Notes under the pieces: generated by a model | Databases searched by the model: none | Told to the model about the DNA's origin: nothing | The model's input: the letters and a program-made list of their open reading frames with translations, nothing else | Assembly: GCA_934177025.1 (NCBI GenBank) | Contig: CAKPPA010000042.1 | Coordinates: forward strand, 1-8,073 | Source of the DNA: an uncultured Clostridia bacterium | GTDB taxonomy: Bacteria > Bacillota > Clostridia > Christensenellales > CAG-314 | Direction: 5' to 3' | DNA length: 8,073 nucleotides | Position numbers and translations under genes: made by a program | In this document: positions 1 to 4,707 of the stretch, piece after piece | How positions within the stretch are numbered: position 1 is the stretch's first letter | Layout: each line of letters begins with the position of its first letter

Positions 1-76
1 ACTTTAAGCCGGACTCAATGATTTTTTCCTTTTTCCGCAAGGAACGCTCCTGCTGCGGCTGTCTGACTGTGCTCAT
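1..76 (-). CDS. TetR-type transcriptional regulator, N-terminal fragment (cut by window edge)
   Basis: Only the first 25 codons lie in the window. The ATG is read leftwards from 76 and the peptide is rich in Gln, Arg and Lys. It ends in RSLRKKEKIIESGLK, which resembles the start of helix 1 of a TetR-family DNA-binding domain (the usual pattern is R..R...I...A...F). The start is supported by AAGGGG about six bases upstream (82-87) and by a TTGACA-17-TATGCT promoter directly before it, so the leader would be only about ten bases. TetR proteins are usually dimeric repressors that bind palindromes near their own or neighbouring promoters and release DNA on ligand binding. Nothing visible here gives the ligand or target. 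With so little sequence the family call is an inference, but the start, ribosome site and promoter agree with each other. Confidence 0.6.
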   Translation of the reverse strand, partial: MSTVRQPQQERSLRKKEKIIESGLK

Positions 77-93
77 AGTTTCCCCTTTTTTTA

Positions 94-122
94 AGCATAC
101 CAAAGCGAAAGATTTTTGTCAA
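94..122 (-). promoter_or_regulatory. Sigma-A-type promoter of the TetR-type gene
   Basis: On the minus strand, TTGACA (117-122) is followed by a 17-base spacer and TATGCT (94-99). Transcription would start near 87, just ahead of the ribosome site at 82-87. An inverted pair, TTTTTGTC (113-120) and GACAAAAA (143-150), overlaps the -35 box and could bind a regulator. This is a weak inference, because one arm is largely the -35 sequence itself. Confidence 0.7.
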
Positions 123-171
123 TTCGTAAAAATTTTGCGAAGGACAAAAATTACCGAAAAACCATTTTTGC

Positions 172-460
172 AAAACGTAAGGAAACGCTGTTCTTACAGC
201 GAAAGTACTGAAAACCCAAAAAACAATGTTGTTTAAAACGTAAGGAAACGACGCTCACGGGAAAAGTGCTGAAAGTAAAACCACTTGTGTAAAACGTAAG
301 GGAACGCCGCTCTCGAAGCGAAAGTACTTCAAACAAAAAACGGGGTTTGTTTAAAACGTAAGGAAACGACGCACTTACTGCAAAGTTCTAAAAACAAAAA
401 ACACTTATGCGATATGCTAGGAAACGACACCCTTACGGTAAAGTTCTAAAAACAAAAAAA
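172..460. repeat. Array of five imperfect ~60-bp tandem repeats, each with a hairpin or inverted arm
   Basis: Five head-to-tail units start at 172, 235, 291, 353 and 411, giving periods of 63, 56, 62 and 58 bp. On the plus strand each unit has the order AAAACGTAAGGAAACG, then a short inverted repeat, then AAAGT, then NCTNAAA, then an A-rich tract. Unit 5 has drifted most at its start. A further decayed unit may lie at about 121-171. The periods are not multiples of three, so reading frame is not kept and the array is unlikely to be coding. On the minus strand each unit reads as a small stem followed by TTTCCTTACGTTTT. The array fills the gap between the terminator of the SGNH hydrolase operon and the TetR-type promoter. 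Its function is unknown. Confidence 0.85.
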
Positions 461-484
461 GCAGCACCGAAAACCGATGCTGCT
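451..484 (-). terminator. Intrinsic terminator of the degV–SGNH operon
   Basis: AGCAGCA (460-466) pairs with TGCTGCT (478-484). After one C/A mismatch, CG (468-469) pairs with CG (475-476), leaving a five-base loop. On the minus strand the stem is followed at once by a run of T (451-459). It lies ten bases after the SGNH hydrolase stop codon. Its T-run is also the A-tract of the last tandem repeat. Confidence 0.9.
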
Positions 485-494
485 GTCCCTTACT

Positions 495-1181
495 TTAAAC
501 GCCGACGGCACGTGCGCCGAAGTGTTGCAAAAATGCGCCGACAATCAGTTCCTGTCCTTTCGGGTTCGGATGAATGCCATCCTCGCACATCAACTGCACG
601 TAATCGCGCTGATCCAAAAAGGCGTCGCGCACGTCCACCAACTCCACGTTGCGTTTGTGAGCGATTTTTTCAATCGCGTTGGAGTACCGCTCCTGAAACC
701 GATAAATCCGCTCCACGTCGCCCAAAAACTCCATAATTCCGTTGCGATCCTTGCCGTCGCGCGTAATCCAATTCAGGTATTTTTCCGCATTAATCGGGGG
801 CAAAGTCATCAAAATCGGGCGGATGCCTTTGCTTTCGAGGAGGGTAATCATTTCCTCCAATTTGTTGCAAAACGCCGTGATTTCCGTAAACGGCAAATGC
901 GCTTCCAAAGGACGCTCCGCAACGTCCGCCCAATCGAAATCGCAATCGTTTCCGCCGTACTCCAGCACGACGACGTCCGGCTCCGTTTTTTGTAAATACG
1001 TTTGCAGCATCGCTTCCCCCTTGCCGATGGTGCAGCCCATGCGGGAGCGATTGTCCAACTCGCAACGAAGCTGTTTTTCGATGTTTTGCCAATCGATGCT
1101 TTTGGAGTAGCGGTATGCTTTGTTTTCATCTAAAATAACGCCGCGTAACAGCGAATCGCCGAATAAACTGATTTTTTTCAT
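495..1181 (-). CDS. SGNH/GDSL-family hydrolase
   Basis: A 228-residue protein of the SGNH/GDSL esterase–lipase superfamily. Block I is FGDSLLRG with the nucleophile Ser10. Block III is GGND (76-79), with Asn78 as the oxyanion-hole residue. Block V is DGIH, with Asp201 and His204 completing the catalytic triad. The length is normal for a single-domain member. There is no signal peptide or membrane segment, so the enzyme is probably cytoplasmic. Such enzymes hydrolyse ester or acetyl groups on lipids, sugars or other small molecules; the substrate cannot be told from sequence. The ATG at 1181 is preceded by AAAAGGAGGGG, and that ribosome site overlaps the degV stop codon (1194-1196). The two genes are thus 12 bases apart and probably translationally coupled. 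A strong terminator follows. Confidence 0.88.
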   Translation of the reverse strand: MKKISLFGDSLLRGVILDENKAYRYSKSIDWQNIEKQLRCELDNRSRMGCTIGKGEAMLQTYLQKTEPDVVVLEYGGNDCDFDWADVAERPLEAHLPFTEITAFCNKLEEMITLLESKGIRPILMTLPPINAEKYLNWITRDGKDRNGIMEFLGDVERIYRFQERYSNAIEKIAHKRNVELVDVRDAFLDQRDYVQLMCEDGIHPNPKGQELIVGAFLQHFGARAVGV

Positions 1182-1193
1182 TTGCCCCTCCTT

Positions 1194-2015
1194 TTAGTCA
1201 AAACAAAAAATCATTCCTTTTTCCAATGCGTAGTACGAACACAACCCGCGCATCGGCAAAATGCGGATTTCCTTGAATTTTGCCGTTTCCGCCAAGGCTT
1301 TTTGAAATTCCTTGGCTTCGTCCGGTGCGTTGCAGTGCGAAATGATGACGCGCCGCTCCTCCGGAACGGTTAGTTCCGCAAACTTTAACAGTAACTTTTT
1401 ATACACGCGCGACACGCCCACGACTTTTTCAAGAACTTTGATTTCGCCGTCCTCCGCAACGCACAGCGGGCGAATGATAAGCGTTTTTGCCACCAGCCCT
1501 GCCACACGACTCATGCGACCGTTGGCAATGAGGTTGTCGAACTTGTGCAAAATAAAGTACAACGAGCATTGATCGCGATATTCCGTAATTTTGCGGCAAA
1601 TTTCCTCAAACGACAACCCCTGTTCGATAAGTTCCGTTAGTTTGTCGACAAGCAAAATTTCCACGCCGGACACGGCTTTGGAATCTACCACAAACACGTT
1701 GGGGTGATTTTGCGCCGCAACACGCGCGCTGTTGAACGTGCCGGAAAGTTTTTGCGTCAGCGTTACGACAAACGTGTAGTCCGCCTTTTGAAACTCCTGT
1801 TCGAAAGCCTCGGGCGGCGGGCATGCCGTGGCGGATTTTTCCCTGCGGGAATGCAGTTGCCGCAACATTTCCTCGGTTTGCAAGGTTTCGTCGTCCAAAA
1901 ACTCCTGCGAGCCGACACGTATCGTCATCGGGATTACTTGAAACCCGACGGAATGCCCCGAAAGATAGTCGTTTTGTAAATCGCTTGCGCTGTCTGCTAT
2001 GATTTGAAATTTCAT
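1194..2015 (-). CDS. DegV family (fatty-acid-binding) protein
   Basis: A 273-residue DegV-family protein. Characterised members (FakB) hold a fatty acid for phosphorylation by the kinase FakA, feeding exogenous fatty acids into phospholipid synthesis; no fakA is in the window. Visible motifs are IIADSASDL (5-13), PMTIRVG (29-35), the SATACPPP loop (61-68), SGTFNSA (91-97), VVDSKAVSG (109-117) and GRMSR (166-170). The usual HTGPG motif near the C-terminus is absent. RGLCSYYALEKG takes that place, as in a branch of the family whose lipid use is less clear. I chose ATG at 2015, which has GAGG about five bases upstream, over a TTG at 2039 that lacks a ribosome site. It is the first gene of an operon with the SGNH hydrolase, which suggests a lipid-related pair, but that is inference. 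Confidence 0.88.
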   Translation of the reverse strand: MKFQIIADSASDLQNDYLSGHSVGFQVIPMTIRVGSQEFLDDETLQTEEMLRQLHSRREKSATACPPPEAFEQEFQKADYTFVVTLTQKLSGTFNSARVAAQNHPNVFVVDSKAVSGVEILLVDKLTELIEQGLSFEEICRKITEYRDQCSLYFILHKFDNLIANGRMSRVAGLVAKTLIIRPLCVAEDGEIKVLEKVVGVSRVYKKLLLKFAELTVPEERRVIISHCNAPDEAKEFQKALAETAKFKEIRILPMRGLCSYYALEKGMIFCFD

Positions 2016-2028
2016 GGTTGCCTCAAAA

Positions 2029-2044
2029 GATATTTCCAAATATC
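2029..2044. promoter_or_regulatory. Palindrome in the degV leader (candidate operator)
   Basis: GATATTT and AAATATC form a perfect seven-base inverted repeat around a CC centre. It lies between the predicted degV transcription start (about 2060) and the degV ribosome site, where a bound repressor would block elongation. No protein is known to bind it. Confidence 0.4.
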
Positions 2045-2066
2045 ACATTATCTAGTTTTCGAAACT

Positions 2067-2095
2067 ATTTTACAGTATATCAAAAAATATGTCAA
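2067..2095 (-). promoter_or_regulatory. Sigma-A promoter of the degV–SGNH operon
   Basis: On the minus strand, TTGACA (2090-2095), a 17-base spacer and TAAAAT (2067-2072). The -35 box is perfect and the -10 box has one change from consensus. TTTCGAAA palindromes lie just downstream of the -10 box (2057-2064, at the expected start site) and just upstream of the -35 box (2099-2106). Confidence 0.88.
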
Positions 2096-2098
2096 CTG

Positions 2099-2106
2099 TT
2101 TCGAAA
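2099..2106. promoter_or_regulatory. TTTCGAAA palindrome centred between two divergent promoters
   Basis: A perfect eight-base palindrome lies three bases from the degV -35 box and four bases from the DUF1836 gene -35 box. The same octamer occurs 42 bp away at 2057-2064, about four helical turns, so a protein bound to both would sit on the same DNA face. This is inferred to be an operator for the divergent pair, possibly for the DUF1836 protein itself. Confidence 0.4.
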
Positions 2107-2110
2107 TGAT

Positions 2111-2139
2111 TTGCCGTTTTTTAAAAAAAATGTTATAAT
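2111..2139 (+). promoter_or_regulatory. Sigma-A promoter of the DUF1836 gene
   Basis: TTGCCG (2111-2116), a 17-base spacer and a perfect TATAAT (2134-2139). Transcription would start near 2146, giving a leader of about 26 bases with AAGGGG before the ATG at 2172. It is divergent from the degV promoter, with the two -35 boxes 15 bases apart. Confidence 0.88.
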
Positions 2140-2171
2140 TGATTCAGAAACCAAAAATAAGGGGTTATCGT

Positions 2172-2801
2172 ATGATGAACATTTCGGACGAATTGCAAAC
2201 CTACGAAAAAATTTTGTTGGACTATCACCTGCCGCGGGTGGAGGATATTCCGACCATTGAACTATATATGGATCAGGTAATTGCGTATTTAAAACCGTTT
2301 GTGGAAATTTTTTCCTCGGACGACGAGGAAAACGTGATTACTGCGTCCATGATTAACAATTACGTCAAAAAAGGCCTCATTCCGCCACCGAACGGCAAAA
2401 AATACTCCCGTCGGCATTTGATGTACATTGTAACCGTGTTTATTTTAAAGCAAATCCTTTCCTTGGACGAAATTAAAACCTTGATTTTGCACCAAACCGA
2501 AAAGGCCGACGTTATGGAAGCCTATGCGCAGTTTCGCGACGAAATCGAATTTCAACTGAAAAATTGCTGCCGCGACGGATACGCCGGCGAAAGAGGGCAA
2601 ACCAAAGGCATCGACGACGGGCTTCTACACGCCGCAATTTCCATTGCCAACAAAATTTACGCAAAAAAAGTGATTGCTTTGTATGTGCAAAAGGAAAAGG
2701 ACGAGGCCGCGAAAAAGGAACTCGAAAAAAGAGAGCTCGAAAAAAAGGAACACGAAAAGAAAAAGGAGAATTCCAAAAAGGAAGAGAAACGCAAAAAATA
2801 A
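2172..2801 (+). CDS. DUF1836 helix-turn-helix protein (putative transcriptional regulator)
   Basis: A 209-residue protein. Residues 18-105 match the DUF1836 pattern: HLPRVEDIPTIELYMDQVI, then ITASMINNYVKKGLIPPP (57-73), then KKYSRRHLMYI and a hydrophobic helix. Residues 57-105 read like a MerR-type winged helix-turn-helix, so DNA binding is likely, although I know of no defined role for the family as a whole. From about residue 173 to the end the protein is almost only Lys and Glu, a charged helical tail that may be a species-specific extension. Start: ATG at 2172, with AAGGGG six bases upstream; a second ATG follows at once at 2175. It is the only plus-strand gene, divergent from degV and sharing its control region, so autoregulation or control of degV is plausible. 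Its terminator lies inside the convergent ytaF gene. Confidence 0.85.
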   Translation: MMNISDELQTYEKILLDYHLPRVEDIPTIELYMDQVIAYLKPFVEIFSSDDEENVITASMINNYVKKGLIPPPNGKKYSRRHLMYIVTVFILKQILSLDEIKTLILHQTEKADVMEAYAQFRDEIEFQLKNCCRDGYAGERGQTKGIDDGLLHAAISIANKIYAKKVIALYVQKEKDEAAKKELEKRELEKKEHEKKKENSKKEEKRKK

Positions 2802-2811
2802 AACGGTGCCG

Positions 2812-3444
2812 CTACATTAATTTCATTGCCGCAAGCACCAAAAGCATCAAGCCGCTTAACCACGAAAGGTCCGGCTTGATTTTTTTTGCAATGCGGTTGC
2901 CGACTTTACCGCCCAACCACAAAAACAGCAGGTTGAAAAAAAGCGTAAAACCGCTGAGGAGCGGCAAGGACGTTTCGGCGGAGGACAGCACCCCGACGGC
3001 AATGCCGTCCGCCGAAAGTGCCAAGGCTAAGGACAGTGATTCCTTGGCACTAAGCACGCGATCCCGATTGCGATCCGCCTCCGTGTGATCGCGTGCGACG
3101 GTAAGTAAAAAGCGCACGTCGAACAACCGAAATTCGATGCACGTGATTTTTTCGCCTGCGCTTCGGTGCTTTTTGAAAAAGTAGCCGCACAACTTCCCCA
3201 CGCCGATGAGGCACAACAGCGCAAAGGACAGGTAGTTTGCGGTATCCGCCGCAACAAAGGGCAGGAGGGTTTGCCCCAGTAGCACGCTTAGCCCCAACGT
3301 AGCGGCACATACCGCCGAAATAATCCCCGCCGAACGCAAGGGAATTTTTATTTTCGATGCCCCGTAGGAAAAGCCGGCAACCAGCGAATCGAGGGAAAGC
3401 GACAAGGTTAAAAGAAACGTTTGTAAAAAAACAGCGGCACGCAA
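2812..3444 (-). CDS. ytaF: YtaF-like sporulation membrane protein (MntP-like fold)
   Basis: A 210-residue integral membrane protein of usual YtaF length. It has about six hydrophobic segments (roughly 6-28, 38-60, 69-90, 134-153, 159-180 and 193-209). The hallmark first segment is LSLSLDSLVAGFSYG, followed by SKIKIPLRS. The second half-repeat begins with a calcium-loop-like stretch, DRNRDRVLSAKE (124-135), then LALSADGIAVG, where the usual Asp-Ser is altered. YtaF is related to MntP-type manganese exporters and is conserved in spore formers; its exact transport role is not established. The start is TTG at 3444, chosen because GGGAGGGG (3451-3458) lies six bases upstream and no in-frame ATG fits. 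Its end is ten bases from the convergent DUF1836 gene. GAGCTC/GAGTTC stems over Lys codons of that gene (2718-2738) might act as its terminator. Confidence 0.82.
   Translation of the reverse strand: MRAAVFLQTFLLTLSLSLDSLVAGFSYGASKIKIPLRSAGIISAVCAATLGLSVLLGQTLLPFVAADTANYLSFALLCLIGVGKLCGYFFKKHRSAGEKITCIEFRLFDVRFLLTVARDHTEADRNRDRVLSAKESLSLALALSADGIAVGVLSSAETSLPLLSGFTLFFNLLFLWLGGKVGNRIAKKIKPDLSWLSGLMLLVLAAMKLM
2846..2887 (+). terminator. Terminator of the DUF1836 gene, inside ytaF coding sequence
   Basis: ATCAAGCCG (2846-2854) pairs perfectly with CGGCTTGAT (2872-2880) over a 17-base loop, which contains a smaller ACC/GGT pairing. Eight T residues follow (2880-2887). It is oriented for the plus strand, 45 bases past the DUF1836 stop codon. 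The same bases encode a conserved-looking part of the last membrane segment of YtaF on the other strand, so they serve two roles. The minus strand has no comparable T-run after the stem. Confidence 0.82.
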
Positions 3445-3458
3445 AACAAGCCCCTCCC

Positions 3459-3719
3459 TTTTTTATCCTATTCCTTTCCGAAAAAATTCGTTCGTTCCCC
3501 TGCCTCTGCTCGGGAATGCACCGCAACCGATTTTAACAAAAGGGGACAAAACCTTTCGAAAAGTTGCACGTTTCCCCTCTCTTTAAAATTTTGACCGAAC
3601 CGAACGGGAATGCTTGCCTTTCGGGAAAACGAACGTAAAAACCTTACGCTTGAACGCAAACTTTTGCCGATTTTGTCACAAGGAAAGAAAGCGTCTCTTT
3701 CCGCAAAAAAGGCAACAAA
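3459..3719. other. Gene-poor gap between ytaF and the DUF2188 gene terminator
   Basis: I see no convincing gene here. On the minus strand there is an extended -10 motif, TGT-TAAAAT (3530-3538), with a TTTCGAAA palindrome (3554-3561) where its -35 box would be. This could be the ytaF promoter, but no -35 match exists. A GTG-initiated 33-codon frame (3468-3569) has a good GAGGGG site but no recognisable product. A CGTAA/TTACG hairpin lies at 3634-3648. Confidence 0.4.
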
Positions 3720-3744
3720 AAAGCCCGCTCAAAAAGCGGACTTT
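3717..3744 (-). terminator. Intrinsic terminator of the DUF2188 gene
   Basis: A ten-base-pair stem (3720-3729 with 3735-3744, one G·U pair on the minus strand) has a five-base loop. On the minus strand it ends in TTTTTTG. It is GC-rich in the middle (CCGCT/AGCGG). It lies about 117 bases after the stop codon, so the transcript would have a long 3' untranslated region (3745-3861) in which I see no gene with a start site. The plus-strand side also ends in TTTT, so it could work both ways. Confidence 0.85.
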
Positions 3745-3861
3745 TCCATTCCTTTTGTTTTTTACAAAGCGTTTCGAGCATTTTGCCGAACCGTTTTGTA
3801 CCACGCCAACGCCTTTTTGTTCGGGCGTTCCGTTACCGACGCATTTGTAAACTTTTTACGC

Positions 3862-4446
3862 TTAAATGTTTTTGTTTTTTTGGAACTTACCGTCCTTTTT
3901 CCGTACGGAAAGTGCAACGTCCTGACTTTCGCTCAGTTTTTTTGCAATTTCAACGGCTTCTTCCTTTGTTTTTACACGGCGGGTAACGCGTTCGTTACCG
4001 GTTTTTTTCACTACCCAAGTTTTGGTTTCCTTGTCGTAACTGACGTTGTAGCGCACGGCTTCCTTCCGTTTCGTTTCGTCCGCAGTTGCGGCTGCCGTTT
4101 CCTCCGAAGCAGCCTGTTCCGTAGGTTGTGCTTCAACCGCCTTTTCCTCGTTTTCCGCCGCTACTTCCGTAGGTTCCGAAACGACTTTTTCCGAAGCGTC
4201 TTCGGTAGGTTCGGTAGGTACTTCCTGTTCCGCTGCCGCAGGTTCCTCCGACGGCACTTCGTCCGCCGATTCCGCTTCCTGCGTCATTTCAGAATCCTCT
4301 TGTGCACGACGTTCCGCCGCCTTTTTTTTGCCGTTTACGATGAGCGAAATCACGATTGCGATTGCCGCTACCACCAAAACGCCCAACAGAACGTAATTGA
4401 TAATTTGCGCTTGTGCTTTATCCAAAAACAGCAGTAATTGTCCCAT
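3862..4446 (-). CDS. Membrane-anchored DUF2188 domain protein
   Basis: A 194-residue protein of three parts. A short N-terminus leads into one membrane helix (about 16-38, NYVLLGVLVVAAIAIVISLI) followed by Lys/Arg. Next is a long, probably disordered, acidic linker (about 45-128) rich in Glu, Ala, Thr and Pro, with repeats such as TEPTE and SEPTE. The C-terminal domain (131-189) has YNVSYDKETKTWVVKKTGNERVTRRVKTKEEA in two halves, matching DUF2188 (form: Y.V....W.VK..G..R....F.TK.EA). DUF2188 is small with unknown function. By the positive-inside rule the positive charges after the helix suggest the domain faces the cytoplasm. ATG at 4446 was chosen because GGAGG lies six bases upstream; earlier in-frame codons lack a site. 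It is a single-gene unit with its own promoter and terminator. Confidence 0.8.
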   Translation of the reverse strand: MGQLLLFLDKAQAQIINYVLLGVLVVAAIAIVISLIVNGKKKAAERRAQEDSEMTQEAESADEVPSEEPAAAEQEVPTEPTEDASEKVVSEPTEVAAENEEKAVEAQPTEQAASEETAAATADETKRKEAVRYNVSYDKETKTWVVKKTGNERVTRRVKTKEEAVEIAKKLSESQDVALSVRKKDGKFQKNKNI

Positions 4447-4474
4447 AAACAACCTCCGATTTTTTCTAATCAGT

Positions 4475-4503
4475 ATCATAATTCTTTTTTTTGCTTTTGT
4501 CAA
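4475..4503 (-). promoter_or_regulatory. Sigma-A promoter of the DUF2188 gene with an overlapping palindrome
   Basis: On the minus strand, TTGACA (4498-4503), a 17-base spacer and TATGAT (4475-4480), with a start expected near 4468. The -35 box lies within a perfect inverted repeat: TTTTGTCA (4495-4502) and TGACAAAA (4508-4515), separated by AATTC. A protein on this palindrome would block polymerase, so regulation is plausible but unproven. Confidence 0.88.
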
Positions 4504-4651
4504 ATTCTGACAAAAAAAGGTGATTTTCTTTTCGTTTTTTTCAAAAAACGGCACGTTGCGACGCCAAAAATCCCAAAAAACAAAATTTTTTCGGCGTTCC
4601 TTGCGTTTTGTTGCGTTTCCTGCCGTAACACGATTTGCGGGCGCAAAAAAC
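4504..4651. other. Intergenic stretch with diverged copies of the left-end repeat core
   Basis: No gene seen. The plus strand at 4594-4608 reads CGTTCCTTGCGTTTT, close to the minus-strand repeat core CGTTTCCTTACGTTTT of the array at 172-460. A partial second copy follows at 4614-4626. The rest is A/T-rich. Confidence 0.35.
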
Positions 4652-4681
4652 AAAAAAAGAATCCTTAAAAAAGGATTCTTT
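4652..4681 (-). terminator. Intrinsic terminator of the prfA cluster
   Basis: AAAGAATCCTT (4656-4666) pairs perfectly with AAGGATTCTTT (4671-4681) around an AAAA loop. On the minus strand a T-run follows (4652-4658). It begins about 26 bases after the prfA stop codon. A second small stem, TTTCAC/GTGAAA (4679-4694), overlaps its base. Confidence 0.92.
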
Positions 4682-4707
4682 CACATCAGTGAAAAATTGA
4701 TTTAAAA

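Noticed and set aside
18..236. 72-residue plus-strand frame at the left end
   Set aside because: It overlaps the TetR-type start, its promoter and the repeat array, and shows no family features.
151..336. 61-residue minus-strand frame with repeated VSLRF
   Set aside because: It is a by-product of the tandem DNA repeats. The repeat periods are not multiples of three, and it has no convincing ribosome site.
172..460. CRISPR array
   Set aside because: The repeats are imperfect, unit length varies, and the parts between the best-conserved blocks are themselves related (AAAGT and A-tract), so there are no unique spacers. No cas genes are present.
477..995. 172-residue plus-strand frame
   Set aside because: Antisense shadow of the SGNH hydrolase, which has all catalytic motifs on the minus strand.
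2016..2039. TTG start extending DegV by eight residues
   Set aside because: It has no ribosome site and the eight residues precede the usual DegV N-terminus; ATG 2015 has GAGG in place.
3468..3659. 63-residue minus-strand frame upstream of ytaF
   Set aside because: The upstream part has no ribosome site. Only the GTG-initiated 33-codon end has one, and that is reported as a weak finding.
3610..4437. 275-residue plus-strand frame rich in Phe and Arg
   Set aside because: Its composition is the complement of Glu- and Lys-rich codons in the DUF2188 gene, and it runs across that gene's terminator.
4447..4653. Longer start for the DUF2188 protein (263 residues)
   Set aside because: The extra region contains the promoter and the ribosome site used by ATG 4446, and would cross the expected transcription start.
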